From positions 31,187 through 95,186 of the forward strand of contig NZ_RCWF01000009.1 in the NCBI RefSeq assembly GCF_003667345.1: a DNA stretch of 64,000 nucleotides. The letters are read 5' to 3'. The translations under genes were made by a program, and so were the position numbers. Source of the stretch: Poseidonibacter antarcticus. GTDB taxonomy: Bacteria; Campylobacterota; Campylobacteria; Campylobacterales; Arcobacteraceae. The notes beneath the pieces were generated by a model. It did not search any database and was not told the DNA's origin. It worked only from the letters and a program-made list of their open reading frames with translations. Below, in pieces: positions 44,701 to 53,136 of the stretch; within the stretch, counting starts at the first letter, position 1, and each line of letters opens with the position of its first letter.

Positions 44701-44861
44701 CTATATGAACCTTTTATTGAAATCATATCCAATTCAAAACTTGGAAATATCTCTTTAGGAGTTTTAGTATAAGACCAAATACCTATAGCAAATACTAATA
44801 TAAAAAGAGTATAATTAACCCTTGAATTTTCTACAAAAAATTTTAAAACTTTATCAAACAT
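41760..44861 (-). CDS. RND-family efflux permease
   Basis: The 1033-residue inner-membrane protein has the RND plan: one N-terminal helix, a large periplasmic domain, then a helix cluster with the proton-relay aspartates in GIVVDDAIVVSENI, a second periplasmic domain and a second cluster (IGALGLAGVVINDGIIMM). The length and motif match the AcrB/HAE1-like group, but the sequence is distant from classic drug pumps and could export lipids or other envelope molecules. Neither a membrane-fusion protein nor an outer-membrane channel gene is adjacent. It is transcribed alone, divergent from an ABC ATPase gene. Confidence 0.88.
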   Translation of the reverse strand: MFDKVLKFFVENSRVNYTLFILVFAIGIWSYTKTPKEIFPSFELDMISIKGSYSGASVDILDKMAVVEIEDNIKNIDSVDTMTTVISPGSFSIVLELKKGKNKYNEADKVKDAIALIKTNLPSDMDEPTVNVLNRSRSLIDVTLTSKKYSTDELKPFADTLKSQILGITGIDDVTIFGDSDKYFEVLIDDKKIDALNLNKSEVFTAISTLSYIFPVGKIEDPKKHYYISTYNGAKNAKDFGNTLIKLSNTNIYVKDIAQISKKYEDSSTLYSFNGQNALSLAIEQSDTSDAIVLAQKIKNLLPEVNKKNPDITITIADDNSERITDRLNIVVSNILLGIILITILVMILINFRMSAIIALGIPTSFVIAAIYMYFSGYSINMISLVGVLIAIGIVVDDAIVVSENIQQHIEEGLSPKEAAVKGASEMVKPVTIASLTTLFSFLPVLMISGTMGEVMKLIPIALSALVVASLIESFIFLPIHAAHTLKTGAKVTSWEKANKVYNLIIHFFMKWKKTFLTIFIILVPLATFMEIKSSKFQMFPNFDATDVKISMKANANTTLEESFKIVQEIEKDLIQKRDEFAIRSIDSVAGYRKDTGNNTENFPYVMYMTVELQKLKAANFLDRYITPYLSFYYDEEGRTRTLKSKEIARNLQKFLEEQNYKEKYNLEEIGVLEQRVGPIKADVKIGLVSPDSQMIIKAIDELTLEVNKLNGITSVSNSLKFGIDEIKLKVNQYGQTLGITESFIGSYLSNLYLLKKKGVSFDEKEMLDIKIESKNKDDFEAFKNTQIPLSDGTYVALDQIVELNTIRAFEQLIKDQGEKNFYIFANVDPDIITSTEVLEKLQPLLNKLKEDGIKLIFKGEAQKKAELKRDMLLASALAIVLIMLSMLYLFNSFRETFIVMSIIPFSILGVLVGHKMMGLNLSMPSMIGALGLAGVVINDGIIMMTYLKKAENLEEIFLRATKRFRPIIITSITTLIGMSSLIFFPTGQAVIFQPIAIALGFGLAWGTILNLIYLPVLYTITHKLRKENISKV

Positions 44862-44949
44862 TATAATCCTTATTTAAAGACAAATTATAATATATCATTA
44901 TTAACATTGTATTAATATTTTTATGTAAAAAAAAACAAAGGAAAAAGAA

Positions 44950-45747
44950 TTGAACAAAGAATCGATAATTAATTTTGAAAATATTTATGTAAGTTATGAA
45001 TTACAACCAATATTAGAAGAAATAAATCTTAAAATAAAAGAAGGTGAACATTGGACTATATTAGGTTCAAATGGAAGTGGTAAATCTACTTTAATAAAAC
45101 TAATTTCAAATGATCTATATCCAAATACTAAATATCCACACAAAAAAGAGATTTTTGGAAAAGCAAGATGGAGTATTTTTGATTTAAAGAAAAATCTTGG
45201 AATTATTACAAATGATTTACATAATTATTTTGCTATGCATGGAAAGTTTTTAACAGCATACGAAGTAATTTTAAGTGGATATTTTAGTAGTGTTGGTGTT
45301 TTCTCTCATCAAGATTTTACGCAAGAACAACACGAAAAAGCATTAGAAGTTTTAGAGTTCTTAGAAATCTCACATATGAAAGATAAAAAAGTTCATCAAA
45401 TGAGTACAGGACAATTAAGAAGATGTATTATAGGTCGGGCATTAATTCATAAACCAAAAGCATTTATATTAGATGAACCAACTGTTGGACTTGATATAAA
45501 ATCACAAGATAGCTTTATAAAACTAATTCGTAAGCTTTCTAAAAAAGCTTCAATTATTTTAGTTACTCATCATATTGAAGAAATATTTCCAGAGGTTTCA
45601 AATGTTGCATTGATATACAATAAAAGAATTTATAAACAAGGTCTTAAAAAAGATATTTTAAATTCAGAAAATCTTTCAGAAATTTTTGAGATTGATATTA
45701 AACTTGAAGAAGAAAATAACAGATATTATATTAAAAGTATAAATTAA
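44950..45747 (+). CDS. ABC transporter ATP-binding protein (ModF/YlmA-like)
   Basis: The 265-residue ATPase has Walker A GSNGSGKST near residue 39, signature MSTGQLRR in place of LSGGQ, Walker B FILDEPTVGLD and switch VTHHIEE. A glycine-containing insertion KKEIFGKARWSIFDLKKNLGI resembles single-domain ATPases of the YlmA/ModF group. No permease is next to it. The start is TTG with AAAGGA about 8 bases upstream; no ATG lies before the Walker motif. It converges on lapD. Confidence 0.8.
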   Translation: MNKESIINFENIYVSYELQPILEEINLKIKEGEHWTILGSNGSGKSTLIKLISNDLYPNTKYPHKKEIFGKARWSIFDLKKNLGIITNDLHNYFAMHGKFLTAYEVILSGYFSSVGVFSHQDFTQEQHEKALEVLEFLEISHMKDKKVHQMSTGQLRRCIIGRALIHKPKAFILDEPTVGLDIKSQDSFIKLIRKLSKKASIILVTHHIEEIFPEVSNVALIYNKRIYKQGLKKDILNSENLSEIFEIDIKLEEENNRYYIKSIN

Positions 45748-45759
45748 AAAAATAAAATA

Positions 45760-45782
45760 AGCAAGTAGTCTACCTACTTGCT
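45760..45782 (-). terminator. Terminator of the lapG-lapD transcript, overlapping the lapD stop
   Basis: AGCAAGTAG (45760-45768) pairs with CTACTTGCT (45774-45782) around a 5-base loop. On the minus strand it is followed by TATTTTATTTTTT. The lapD stop codon (45770-45772) is in the loop, so the last codons form the upstream arm. Confidence 0.8.
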
Positions 45783-47974
45783 CCATAAAGTTTAAATTTT
45801 TTAATGATTTCTAAATCTTCTTGATCTTCTACATTTTCAGCTAATACCTTAATATTTAAAAGTGTTGATAACTCTTGGATAGATTCAACAAAACTTTGTT
45901 TTGAGTTATCATTACAAATATTAGAAGTATAATTTCTAGCTAGCCTAATATAATCAAGATTAAAATCTTTAATATTATTTAAGGGAATAAATTTACTTTC
46001 AAATCTTTTAATAATAATTTTTGCACCACATTTGTGTATTTCATCTGCAAAAAATTTAAATTTATCCATATCTTTTGCAACAGCATAAGCAGTAATTGAA
46101 AATACTAATTGATTAGCAATTTTTTTATGTTTTAATACGATATTTTCAATCCAAGCAATAAAAGCAGTGTTATTTATTGATTCTAATGATAAATTTATTG
46201 ATATATTATGCTTAACTTTTTTAACTAAAATATGATTAATTACTTTCGTAATTACTTTTTTATCAAAATCAATTACTTTTTCATATTTTTCAGCAATTGA
46301 AACAAATGTACCAATAGGTATATCTATACCCTCTTTATCTTTAGTACTTGTAAATGCTTCTTGCATAACTAATTTATCTGAATTATCTAATAATTTTGCA
46401 TCACCAATATATTTAACACTAAATTTTGAATTATCAATAATATCAAAGATTAACTCTTTCCATGATTGCATATCTCGTGATAAATCATTTGAATCTCCAA
46501 GATAAGCTTCATTTGTTCCTATTAATGTAGCTTTTTGATAAGCTTCATTGGCTGTTTGTAACATTTGTGGAATTGTACCAATTGGATTAAAAGGAGTAGC
46601 TCCAATATGTGCGATATCTTTTTTATTAAATTTAATAGTTAATTCTTCTAAATTATTTTGTAAAAGTTTAGTAAATTTTATAGTATCTTCATAAGAAAAA
46701 CTTTCTCCAATTAATGCAAATTCAGAACCAAAAAATCTATAAGCGGTTATTTTTTTATTTTCCATAGATATTTTAGTTAAATTATTTGCAAACTCTTTTA
46801 TAAAGTTATTAACTTCTTTGTTTGTATGTGATTTTGCAAAAGTTGCTAAATCAAATATTTTAATTATAAAAATATATCCTGTTGATTTATGAATAAACAT
46901 ACTTTTCATATCAGTTTCAAAGTTTTGTTTTAAACTAAGTCCAGTTAACTCATCGTGTGATAATCTTTTTGTACTATTTTCTAGGTTATTATTTAATCTA
47001 TTTATAATTGATTCAATTTTACTAGACATATCATTCATTGCAATTGCTACATGTTTAATTTCAGTAGTCCATGGAAGTTTTTTTATTACCCCAAATTTAC
47101 CAATAGAAATATCATTTGCAAGTTTTTCTATTCTTTTTAATGGTTTTAAAATATATTGAACAAATGTAAATAAAATAGTCATAGATATTATAAATGCAAT
47201 TATTGCATAGATTAGTGCACTTTTAACTTGTTCATATAATTTTGCATAAGCATCACCTGAATTTGCGCTAACATAAATAATAGCAGTTGTCTGCCATCCA
47301 TCACTAATTTGACTACTTTTTTCTTGAAGATTAATTGGAATCATATTTATAAACCAATTTGGAACATAATCAAATTTAATAGGTCTTGTTACTTTTGTAA
47401 TAACTTTATGCATGTTTATTATTGAACTTGTATTAATTTTTTTACCAATTTTATTTGTTGCAGTAAAATTAAATATAATATTACCACCATTTTTATATCG
47501 TTTACTTGGTATATAAGTGTAAGAATCTTCTTGATTTTCAATAATAGGGGCTTCTTCATTTTCCAAAGCAGATAGTTCTTGTGCTATTTCACTATCAGAT
47601 ATAACCTTTTCTATTTTACCAAATGATGGATCAATTTTTAAATTAGATATTTCCCATGAAGAATTATCTAAGTCCAAATTAGCTTCGATTAGTTGTGATT
47701 GTGTTACAGTAAAGTAGGCATTCTCTAGTCTAATCTCTTTATAAAATCCGCTATCTGCAATTGCTGATATCATCGATTTAACTTCTGAATCTTCTTTATC
47801 TTTTAATAATGTTTTAATGCTCATCCCTAAAGATGTAGCTGTATCTTGCGCTTTAGTGATAGATTCTAATTCTAAGTATTCTTTAGTATTTTTGACACTG
47901 ATAATAAAATTACCCGTAAAAATCATAAAAAAAATAAAAGCTGTTATTATGTATAGTTGTTTTGATAAAGACAT
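45770..47974 (-). CDS. lapD: LapD-like c-di-GMP receptor (periplasmic sensor-HAMP-GGDEF-EAL)
   Basis: The 734-residue protein has a membrane helix (about 7-27), a long periplasmic domain to about 250, a second helix, HAMP, then GGDEF and EAL domains. Both are degenerate: FGSEF replaces GGDEF and the EAL position reads QEAF, as expected for a receptor rather than an enzyme. LapD binds c-di-GMP inside the cell and sequesters the protease LapG outside; the next gene upstream is lapG, which makes the call strong. The protein ends YGASR within the terminator, lacking the usual last strand of EAL domains. The periplasmic domain is longer than in Pseudomonas LapD. Confidence 0.85.
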   Translation of the reverse strand: MSLSKQLYIITAFIFFMIFTGNFIISVKNTKEYLELESITKAQDTATSLGMSIKTLLKDKEDSEVKSMISAIADSGFYKEIRLENAYFTVTQSQLIEANLDLDNSSWEISNLKIDPSFGKIEKVISDSEIAQELSALENEEAPIIENQEDSYTYIPSKRYKNGGNIIFNFTATNKIGKKINTSSIINMHKVITKVTRPIKFDYVPNWFINMIPINLQEKSSQISDGWQTTAIIYVSANSGDAYAKLYEQVKSALIYAIIAFIISMTILFTFVQYILKPLKRIEKLANDISIGKFGVIKKLPWTTEIKHVAIAMNDMSSKIESIINRLNNNLENSTKRLSHDELTGLSLKQNFETDMKSMFIHKSTGYIFIIKIFDLATFAKSHTNKEVNNFIKEFANNLTKISMENKKITAYRFFGSEFALIGESFSYEDTIKFTKLLQNNLEELTIKFNKKDIAHIGATPFNPIGTIPQMLQTANEAYQKATLIGTNEAYLGDSNDLSRDMQSWKELIFDIIDNSKFSVKYIGDAKLLDNSDKLVMQEAFTSTKDKEGIDIPIGTFVSIAEKYEKVIDFDKKVITKVINHILVKKVKHNISINLSLESINNTAFIAWIENIVLKHKKIANQLVFSITAYAVAKDMDKFKFFADEIHKCGAKIIIKRFESKFIPLNNIKDFNLDYIRLARNYTSNICNDNSKQSFVESIQELSTLLNIKVLAENVEDQEDLEIIKKFKLYGASR

Positions 47975-47988
47975 TTTTCTTCCTTTTT

Positions 47989-48630
47989 TTAAATTCTATT
48001 CATTAGATTTTTCCAAGATCTGAGATTATTTTTCCCTATTCTAATTGAACCTTTATTTTTAGCTTGCCATAATCCGCTTGCATTAAAACTATAAATTGGT
48101 TTTAAATCTTTTCTTCTAGTTGCAAGTTTTAATTTTTTATTTATATTATCTAATATAATAGGAGTAGAATTTGCTTTATGATAATAAGTTAATACCATAT
48201 GTGCTTGTTCAAATTTACTGTGAATTCTTTTATATTTTACATAAGTGATTCTAAGTTTACTATCAGGTACTCCAATTTTTCTAAGACTAAAGTATTTAGC
48301 TATTGCATAATCTTCACAATCTCCTGCAGCAGTTCCCATAAATTCAAATGGAGTTGCCCAATAATCTTTTTTATGCCAATGTCTTGAGTCAGTTTTATAT
48401 TTAATTTTATTAAAAAAATCATTTACATTTTTTAACTTGTGTAATATTTTTTTATTTTTTGAAGTTTGAAGCATTGCATCCCATTTCTCTACGCGTAATT
48501 TTGCATTTTTACCATATTTAATTGAAATAGAGTTAAGTTTTGATTTAGATATGAAAAATGTTCTTGATGCAATGGTGGAAATAGTAATAAAGGAAAGAAT
48601 CAAAAAAGATATTAATAATACTTTTTTCAA
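47989..48630 (-). CDS. lapG: LapG-type periplasmic cysteine protease
   Basis: The 213-residue protein has an N-terminal membrane or signal segment (about 3-22). It is a bacterial transglutaminase-like cysteine proteinase with the triad C105 (AAGDCEDYA), H144 (QAHMVL) and D161 (ILDN). The 39- and 17-residue spacings are close to those of Pseudomonas LapG. LapG cuts the N-terminus of a large adhesin and so releases it from the surface when c-di-GMP is low. No LapA-type adhesin or its type I exporter is in the window. It precedes lapD by 14 bases. Confidence 0.88.
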   Translation of the reverse strand: MKKVLLISFLILSFITISTIASRTFFISKSKLNSISIKYGKNAKLRVEKWDAMLQTSKNKKILHKLKNVNDFFNKIKYKTDSRHWHKKDYWATPFEFMGTAAGDCEDYAIAKYFSLRKIGVPDSKLRITYVKYKRIHSKFEQAHMVLTYYHKANSTPIILDNINKKLKLATRRKDLKPIYSFNASGLWQAKNKGSIRIGKNNLRSWKNLMNRI

Positions 48631-48664
48631 ATTATTTCCTTTATAAGTAATTTATTTTTAGAGT

Positions 48665-49975
48665 TTATTTTAGTAAATTTTTAATTTCGTCTTCACTAAT
48701 TTTATCATTATCATATTTAATAGCGATAATTTTTTCAGTATTATTTATATACCATTCATCAATATCTGCTTTTTCTAATTTAGAACTATTATCTAAGTTA
48801 TATTCATCAATTGGTAAGTAGATAAATTTCTTTTTTTCTGGATTTGGCATAGTTACAATTAAAATTGCCCATAATAAACAAATAACTGCAATTACAATAA
48901 CTAGTGTTGATAAAGAAACATCTTCATAGAAAATACCACCAATAACACCACCTAAGAAAGTTCCTAAGTAACCAAATGAATTAAAGATTCCTAAAACTAA
49001 ACCTCTTTGATGTACTTTTGCAAATTTTGATGCAAGTGATTGCATAATTGGTTCGTGCATATTAAATCCAATAAAGAAAATAACAACACCAATAGCAAAT
49101 ACAGTAGCAGAACTTGAGAAACCAATTACTAAATAAGAGATTGCAAAAAATATAATACCAATAATTAAAATTTCTTTGAATTTACCTTTTTTCTCAGCAA
49201 ATACAGCAGCAGGACCCATTGCTAAAACCCCAAAAATCATTGCAGGTACATAAACTTTCCATAATTCTGATAATTCCCAAGAAAAGTTTTTGATTAAAAC
49301 CATTGGAATAATCATAAATGCAAACGTCATTAAACCTTTTTGTAAAAAGTTTGTAATATTCATTTTTATTGAATTGGCATTTAAAAGTATTTCACCTAAA
49401 TTTGCTTTTTTATTGTAAGTGTGTGTAATATGTGGTGGATTTGGTACTTTTTTTAATAAAACAAAAATTGAAACTAAAGCTAAAACCATCGTTATATAAA
49501 ATAATGACTCAATACCAAAAGCAGCACCTAAAGTAGGACCAGCAACCATTGATATAGCAAAAGCACCTGCGATACTCATACCCATCATAGCCATTGCTTT
49601 TGGTCTTTGTTCTTCTTTTACTAAATCACTAATCATTGCAGTTACAACAGCACCAATAGCACCTGCACCTTGTAAAAGTCTACCCAACATCAAAGTATAA
49701 ATATCTGTTGATATTGCACAAATTAAAGAACCAATAGCAAAAAGGATTAATCCCATTACAATTGTTCCTTTTCTTCCTAGCTTATCACTCATAACTCCAA
49801 ATGGAACTTGAAAAATCATTTGAGTAAGTGCATAACCACCAATTACGATTCCAACTAGAGTAGTTGTAGAACCTTCTAAATTCATAGCATATACAGAAAT
49901 AACTGGTAAAACTAGAAATAAACCTAAAAATCTTAGTGCAATAATTGAACTAAGTGGTAAAATTGATTTAAACAT
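48665..49975 (-). CDS. MFS transporter with a small C-terminal extension (YajR-like)
   Basis: The 436-residue protein has about 12 membrane segments with MFS motif A GVMSDKLGRKGTIVMG near residue 60 and the GRLLQGAGAIGA segment. About 60 cytoplasmic residues follow, ending YINNTEKIIAIKYDNDKISEDEIKNLLK, which look like a part-length ferredoxin-like domain as in YajR. The substrate is unknown. It lies 34 bases upstream of lapG on the same strand, and may or may not share its transcript. MFS drug or metabolite export is the general expectation. Confidence 0.82.
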   Translation of the reverse strand: MFKSILPLSSIIALRFLGLFLVLPVISVYAMNLEGSTTTLVGIVIGGYALTQMIFQVPFGVMSDKLGRKGTIVMGLILFAIGSLICAISTDIYTLMLGRLLQGAGAIGAVVTAMISDLVKEEQRPKAMAMMGMSIAGAFAISMVAGPTLGAAFGIESLFYITMVLALVSIFVLLKKVPNPPHITHTYNKKANLGEILLNANSIKMNITNFLQKGLMTFAFMIIPMVLIKNFSWELSELWKVYVPAMIFGVLAMGPAAVFAEKKGKFKEILIIGIIFFAISYLVIGFSSSATVFAIGVVIFFIGFNMHEPIMQSLASKFAKVHQRGLVLGIFNSFGYLGTFLGGVIGGIFYEDVSLSTLVIVIAVICLLWAILIVTMPNPEKKKFIYLPIDEYNLDNSSKLEKADIDEWYINNTEKIIAIKYDNDKISEDEIKNLLK

Positions 49976-50050
49976 ATATAATCCTAAACATAATATAATT
50001 AGCGCTGATTATATATAATTTATGTTAATAATAGGTTGAAAAGGAAAAAA

Positions 50051-50650
50051 GTGAGAATAGTTTTAGCTTCAGGAAATAAGGGAAAAATAAAAGAATTTGA
50101 AAAATTAATGCCAAATGATGATGTTGTAGCATTTAAAGAAATATTAGGTGATATTGAAATTATTGAGGATAAAGATAGTTTTAAAGGTAATGCAATTAAA
50201 AAAGCACAAACAATTTATGAGGAATTATTAAAAAAAGGTATAAATGATATCATAGTAATTTCTGATGATTCAGGAATTTCTGTACCTGCTTTAAATAATG
50301 AGCCAGGTATTTATTCAGCAAGATATGCAGGTCTTAATGCAAGTGATAAAGAAAATAATGAAAAATTAATTAAAAATCTAAAAGAAAGAAATTTAGAAAA
50401 AACACCAGCTTTTTATACAGCTTGTATCGCAATCATTTATCAAGGATATACATATACAGTTCATGGATGGATGCATGGAAATGTAATAAATGAACAAAAA
50501 GGTGAGGGTGGTTTTGGCTATGATCCAATGTTTATACCTAAAGATTTTGATAAAACATTAGGCGAGTTAGGATATGAAGCAAAAAAAGAGTTTTCACATA
50601 GAACAAAAGCTTTAAATCTTGCTAAAAAAGTTTTGGATGTGATTATTTAA
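50051..50650 (+). CDS. rdgB: Non-canonical purine NTP pyrophosphatase (RdgB/HAM1)
   Basis: This enzyme hydrolyses dITP, XTP and similar nucleotides to prevent misincorporation. The protein begins [17 protein letters not shown] and has [26 protein letters not shown] and [11 protein letters not shown], all family hallmarks. I chose GTG 50051, where AAAGG lies 6 bases upstream, over TTG 50036, whose only AGG abuts it; the result is 199 residues. It overlaps the 3' end of the convergent third pseudopilin gene by 8 bases. Confidence 0.92.
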   Translation: MRIVLASGNKGKIKEFEKLMPNDDVVAFKEILGDIEIIEDKDSFKGNAIKKAQTIYEELLKKGINDIIVISDDSGISVPALNNEPGIYSARYAGLNASDKENNEKLIKNLKERNLEKTPAFYTACIAIIYQGYTYTVHGWMHGNVINEQKGEGGFGYDPMFIPKDFDKTLGELGYEAKKEFSHRTKALNLAKKVLDVII

Positions 50651-50987
50651 TAAATTTTTCGTGTAATGAAATATCAAACTCTTTTGCTTTAACAAATAAG
50701 TTTATTGTATATGAAGAGTTTGATTCTTTTATTATATCTGCGTAAATATTAAAGATATTATCTTTGATTTCTAAATGAGTTATATCTGTTAAATCTATTG
50801 AGTTTATATAAGATTTTAAAAATTCTTTATGATTTTTTGCTTGAATATATAAATACTGATTTTGTAAGTTTGTATTTCTTAAGGATTTTGTTTCTAAAAT
50901 TGATATAGCTAAATATGAAAATATTGATAATAAAAATACAGTAATAAGTAAGGTGAAAGATTTTTTCATACTTAATTTAGATTTCAT
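50643..50987 (-). CDS. Small pseudopilin lacking Glu5
   Basis: The 114-residue protein has a type IV pilin-like N-terminus, [24 protein letters not shown], but position 5 after the expected cleavage is Ile instead of Glu. In type II systems the K-type pseudopilin also lacks Glu5. The rest is a short strand-rich head without recognisable family. The start overlaps the upstream pseudopilin stop as ATGA; an in-frame ATG six codons later would also give a normal leader. Confidence 0.65.
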   Translation of the reverse strand: MKSKLSMKKSFTLLITVFLLSIFSYLAISILETKSLRNTNLQNQYLYIQAKNHKEFLKSYINSIDLTDITHLEIKDNIFNIYADIIKESNSSYTINLFVKAKEFDISLHEKFIK

Positions 50988-51328
50988 AATCTAATTTTCC
51001 AATTTTCTTTTGCTAAATCTTTTATTTCAAGAGAAACTTCATAATATGTAGCTTTTTTAATGATACTAAAATCACTTACATTTTCTAATAATATTTTATT
51101 TTGATAGTAAATAGTATTATTTTCATATGAAAGATTATGCTCTAAATCTATATTGTTTTTTTGTAAAAAAATCTTAGTTGATAATAAATCAAGTTTTAAA
51201 ATCTCTATATTTTGAACTGTTTTATTAGTTTGAAATAACTCTTTAGATAAATATGTTGAGTTTATTATGACAATTGAAGAAATTATTATCGTTAAAATAA
51301 CTTCTAATAAACTAAAACTATTTTTCAT
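50984..51328 (-). CDS. Small pseudopilin (middle gene)
   Basis: A 114-residue protein with a very short leader MKNS and FSLLEVILTIIISSIVII, a canonical pilin helix with Glu5 and Ser instead of Gly at -1. The head domain is only about 80 residues. It overlaps both neighbours (11 bases with the upstream pseudopilin). It should be processed by a prepilin peptidase and built into a pilus or secretion pseudopilus. Confidence 0.72.
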   Translation of the reverse strand: MKNSFSLLEVILTIIISSIVIINSTYLSKELFQTNKTVQNIEILKLDLLSTKIFLQKNNIDLEHNLSYENNTIYYQNKILLENVSDFSIIKKATYYEVSLEIKDLAKENWKIRL

Positions 51329-51608
51329 ACTTAAAAATCTTTATATCATCATTTTCAAAAGAATATTTTTTTACTAAAATTTGTTCTTCTGTAGTATTGT
51401 TTTTTATAATACGTATCTCTTTTATAGGTTCTGCTATAAAATTAGTATAGTTATTCGTGTCAAAGTCATTTTCTAATGAATTTAATAAAGCAGAAGTATT
51501 AATAGCTTTTTCATCATAATAAGATGAGTTTAAAAAACCACTTATTATGATGATAAGTATTGTCATACTTATTAATGTTTCAAAAAGTGTAAAACTATTT
51601 TTTGCCAA
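51318..51608 (-). CDS. Small pseudopilin (first gene)
   Basis: A 96-residue protein beginning MAKNS and FTLFETLISMTILIIIISGF, again with Ser at -1 and Glu5 present. The head is about 65 residues. It starts inside the 3' end of proC (14-base overlap), so expression is coupled to proline synthesis by gene order only. The three proteins together look like a minimal I-J-K-type set of minor pilins. Confidence 0.72.
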   Translation of the reverse strand: MAKNSFTLFETLISMTILIIIISGFLNSSYYDEKAINTSALLNSLENDFDTNNYTNFIAEPIKEIRIIKNNTTEEQILVKKYSFENDDIKIFKYEK

Positions 51609-52359
51609 ACTCTACAGCTTTAGAATAAGCAGCATTTATAGCTTTTATCATCGAATCTCTGACAGCACCTTCTTCAAGTTTTACATAACCAGCAGCAGTA
51701 GTCCCTCCAGGACTCATTACAGAATCTTTGATAATGGCAGGATGTGTATGCTCTAATAATGAAGCAGTACCACTAAATAATCCTTGAACTAATTGTCTAC
51801 TTAAATTTCGTTCAAGTCCTGCATTTACCGCACCATCACTTATTGCTTCAGCAATTAATGCTAAAAAAGCAGGACCCGAACCTGCTATTGCAGTTGCAAT
51901 ATCAAGTTGATTTTCAGTATTTACCCATAATGTTTTACCAATTGATGCACAAATATCAAGTGCTATATTTTTTGCTTCTTTATCACCTGTAATTGTTGTC
52001 ATTGAATTTTGAACAGAAGCTGCAACATTTGGCATAGTTCTTATATAATATTTTGATTTTATTTGTTTTCTAAGTGAATCTAACGTAGTTCCTGCTAGAA
52101 TAGATAATAATATATTTGCTTCACCTGTAAGTCTTGCTGAAACACTTTGTAATGCATATGGTTTTACACAAAATAAAACATTTTTACCCTCAATACTTTC
52201 TTGATCTTCCAATGTTTTAATTGTAATTTCTGGAATGTTTTCTTGAATTGCTTTTAACTTATTCTCATCTCTCCCTACCATTTCTACTTCATGATTTTTA
52301 ACTAAACCACGGGCTAAAGATTGTGCCATAATCCCATTACCGATTAAAGTAAGTTTCAT
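51595..52359 (-). CDS. proC: Pyrroline-5-carboxylate reductase
   Basis: ProC reduces pyrroline-5-carboxylate to proline with NADPH. The 254-residue protein has the Rossmann start LTLIGNGIMAQSLA and the conserved VKPYAL, RTMPNVAA and AGSGPAF segments. Near the C-terminus it has SPGGTTAAG. It is the first gene of a minus-strand unit with three pseudopilin genes. Length is slightly below the usual 265-275 residues. It diverges from bamD. Confidence 0.95.
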   Translation of the reverse strand: MKLTLIGNGIMAQSLARGLVKNHEVEMVGRDENKLKAIQENIPEITIKTLEDQESIEGKNVLFCVKPYALQSVSARLTGEANILLSILAGTTLDSLRKQIKSKYYIRTMPNVAASVQNSMTTITGDKEAKNIALDICASIGKTLWVNTENQLDIATAIAGSGPAFLALIAEAISDGAVNAGLERNLSRQLVQGLFSGTASLLEHTHPAIIKDSVMSPGGTTAAGYVKLEEGAVRDSMIKAINAAYSKAVEFGKK

Positions 52360-52452
52360 AATATTGCCTTTTAAATTATTTTTAATATTATAGCAAATAT
52401 TTCCTAAGCAAATATTAGATAAAATACAATCTTTATAATAAAGGATATTTAT

Positions 52453-53109
52453 ATGATTAATAACTTAAAAATTAAAAGTTTAGTCTTAGTGCTTACATCA
52501 GTTTTTGTTTTTACAGCTTGTTCAAGTAAAAATGAAGTGACAGAATATAACAAACCTGCACTTTATTGGTATAATAAAATGTTAACTCAAATATCAGCTG
52601 GTAGCTTAGATGAAGCAGATGATACATATACATCATTAGAAAGTGAACATAGAAATTCACCATTAATTGCAACATCATTGCTTATTTTAGTAAACAGTCA
52701 TATTGATGAAGAAGAGTATTCTTTAGCAAACTTTTATTTAGATGAATATATAAAAAGATTTGCGCTTAGTAAAAATATTGATTATGCTAGATATTTAAAA
52801 ATTAAAGCAAACTTCTTAGGTTTTACTTATCAATTAAGAGATCAAGAACTTGTAGAAAATACAATCAAAGATATTGCAGATTTCCAAGCTAGATATAAAG
52901 GCTCACCATATATGCCACTAGTTGATACAATTAATGCAAGATTATATATGGCAAAAGCTTCATTAGATTTATCTATTGCAAATCTTTATGAGAAAAAAGG
53001 GAAGAAACAAGCAGTAGCTTTTTATAATGAAAAAGTTAAAGAATCTTGGATTAATCCAGAAGAAATAGAACCTGTAAATGTTCCATATTACAGATCAATT
53101 TTTGAATAA
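52453..53109 (+). CDS. bamD: Outer-membrane assembly lipoprotein BamD
   Basis: The 218-residue precursor has a lipoprotein signal with FTAC at the cleavage site (C23). Tetratricopeptide helices follow: ALYWYNKMLTQISAGSLDEADDTYTSLESEHRNSPLIATSLLILVNSHIDEEEYSLANFYLDEYIKRF is the typical BamD start. BamD is the essential TPR lipoprotein of the BAM complex that inserts beta-barrel proteins. AAAGGATA precedes the ATG. lon follows after 27 bases. Confidence 0.9.
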   Translation: MINNLKIKSLVLVLTSVFVFTACSSKNEVTEYNKPALYWYNKMLTQISAGSLDEADDTYTSLESEHRNSPLIATSLLILVNSHIDEEEYSLANFYLDEYIKRFALSKNIDYARYLKIKANFLGFTYQLRDQELVENTIKDIADFQARYKGSPYMPLVDTINARLYMAKASLDLSIANLYEKKGKKQAVAFYNEKVKESWINPEEIEPVNVPYYRSIFE

Positions 53110-53136
53110 TATAATAAATTTTAGGAGTCAAAATAC

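Noticed and set aside
48199..48387. Plus-strand open frame within lapG
   Set aside because: It is antisense to the catalytic region of a recognised protease and has no RBS or family features.
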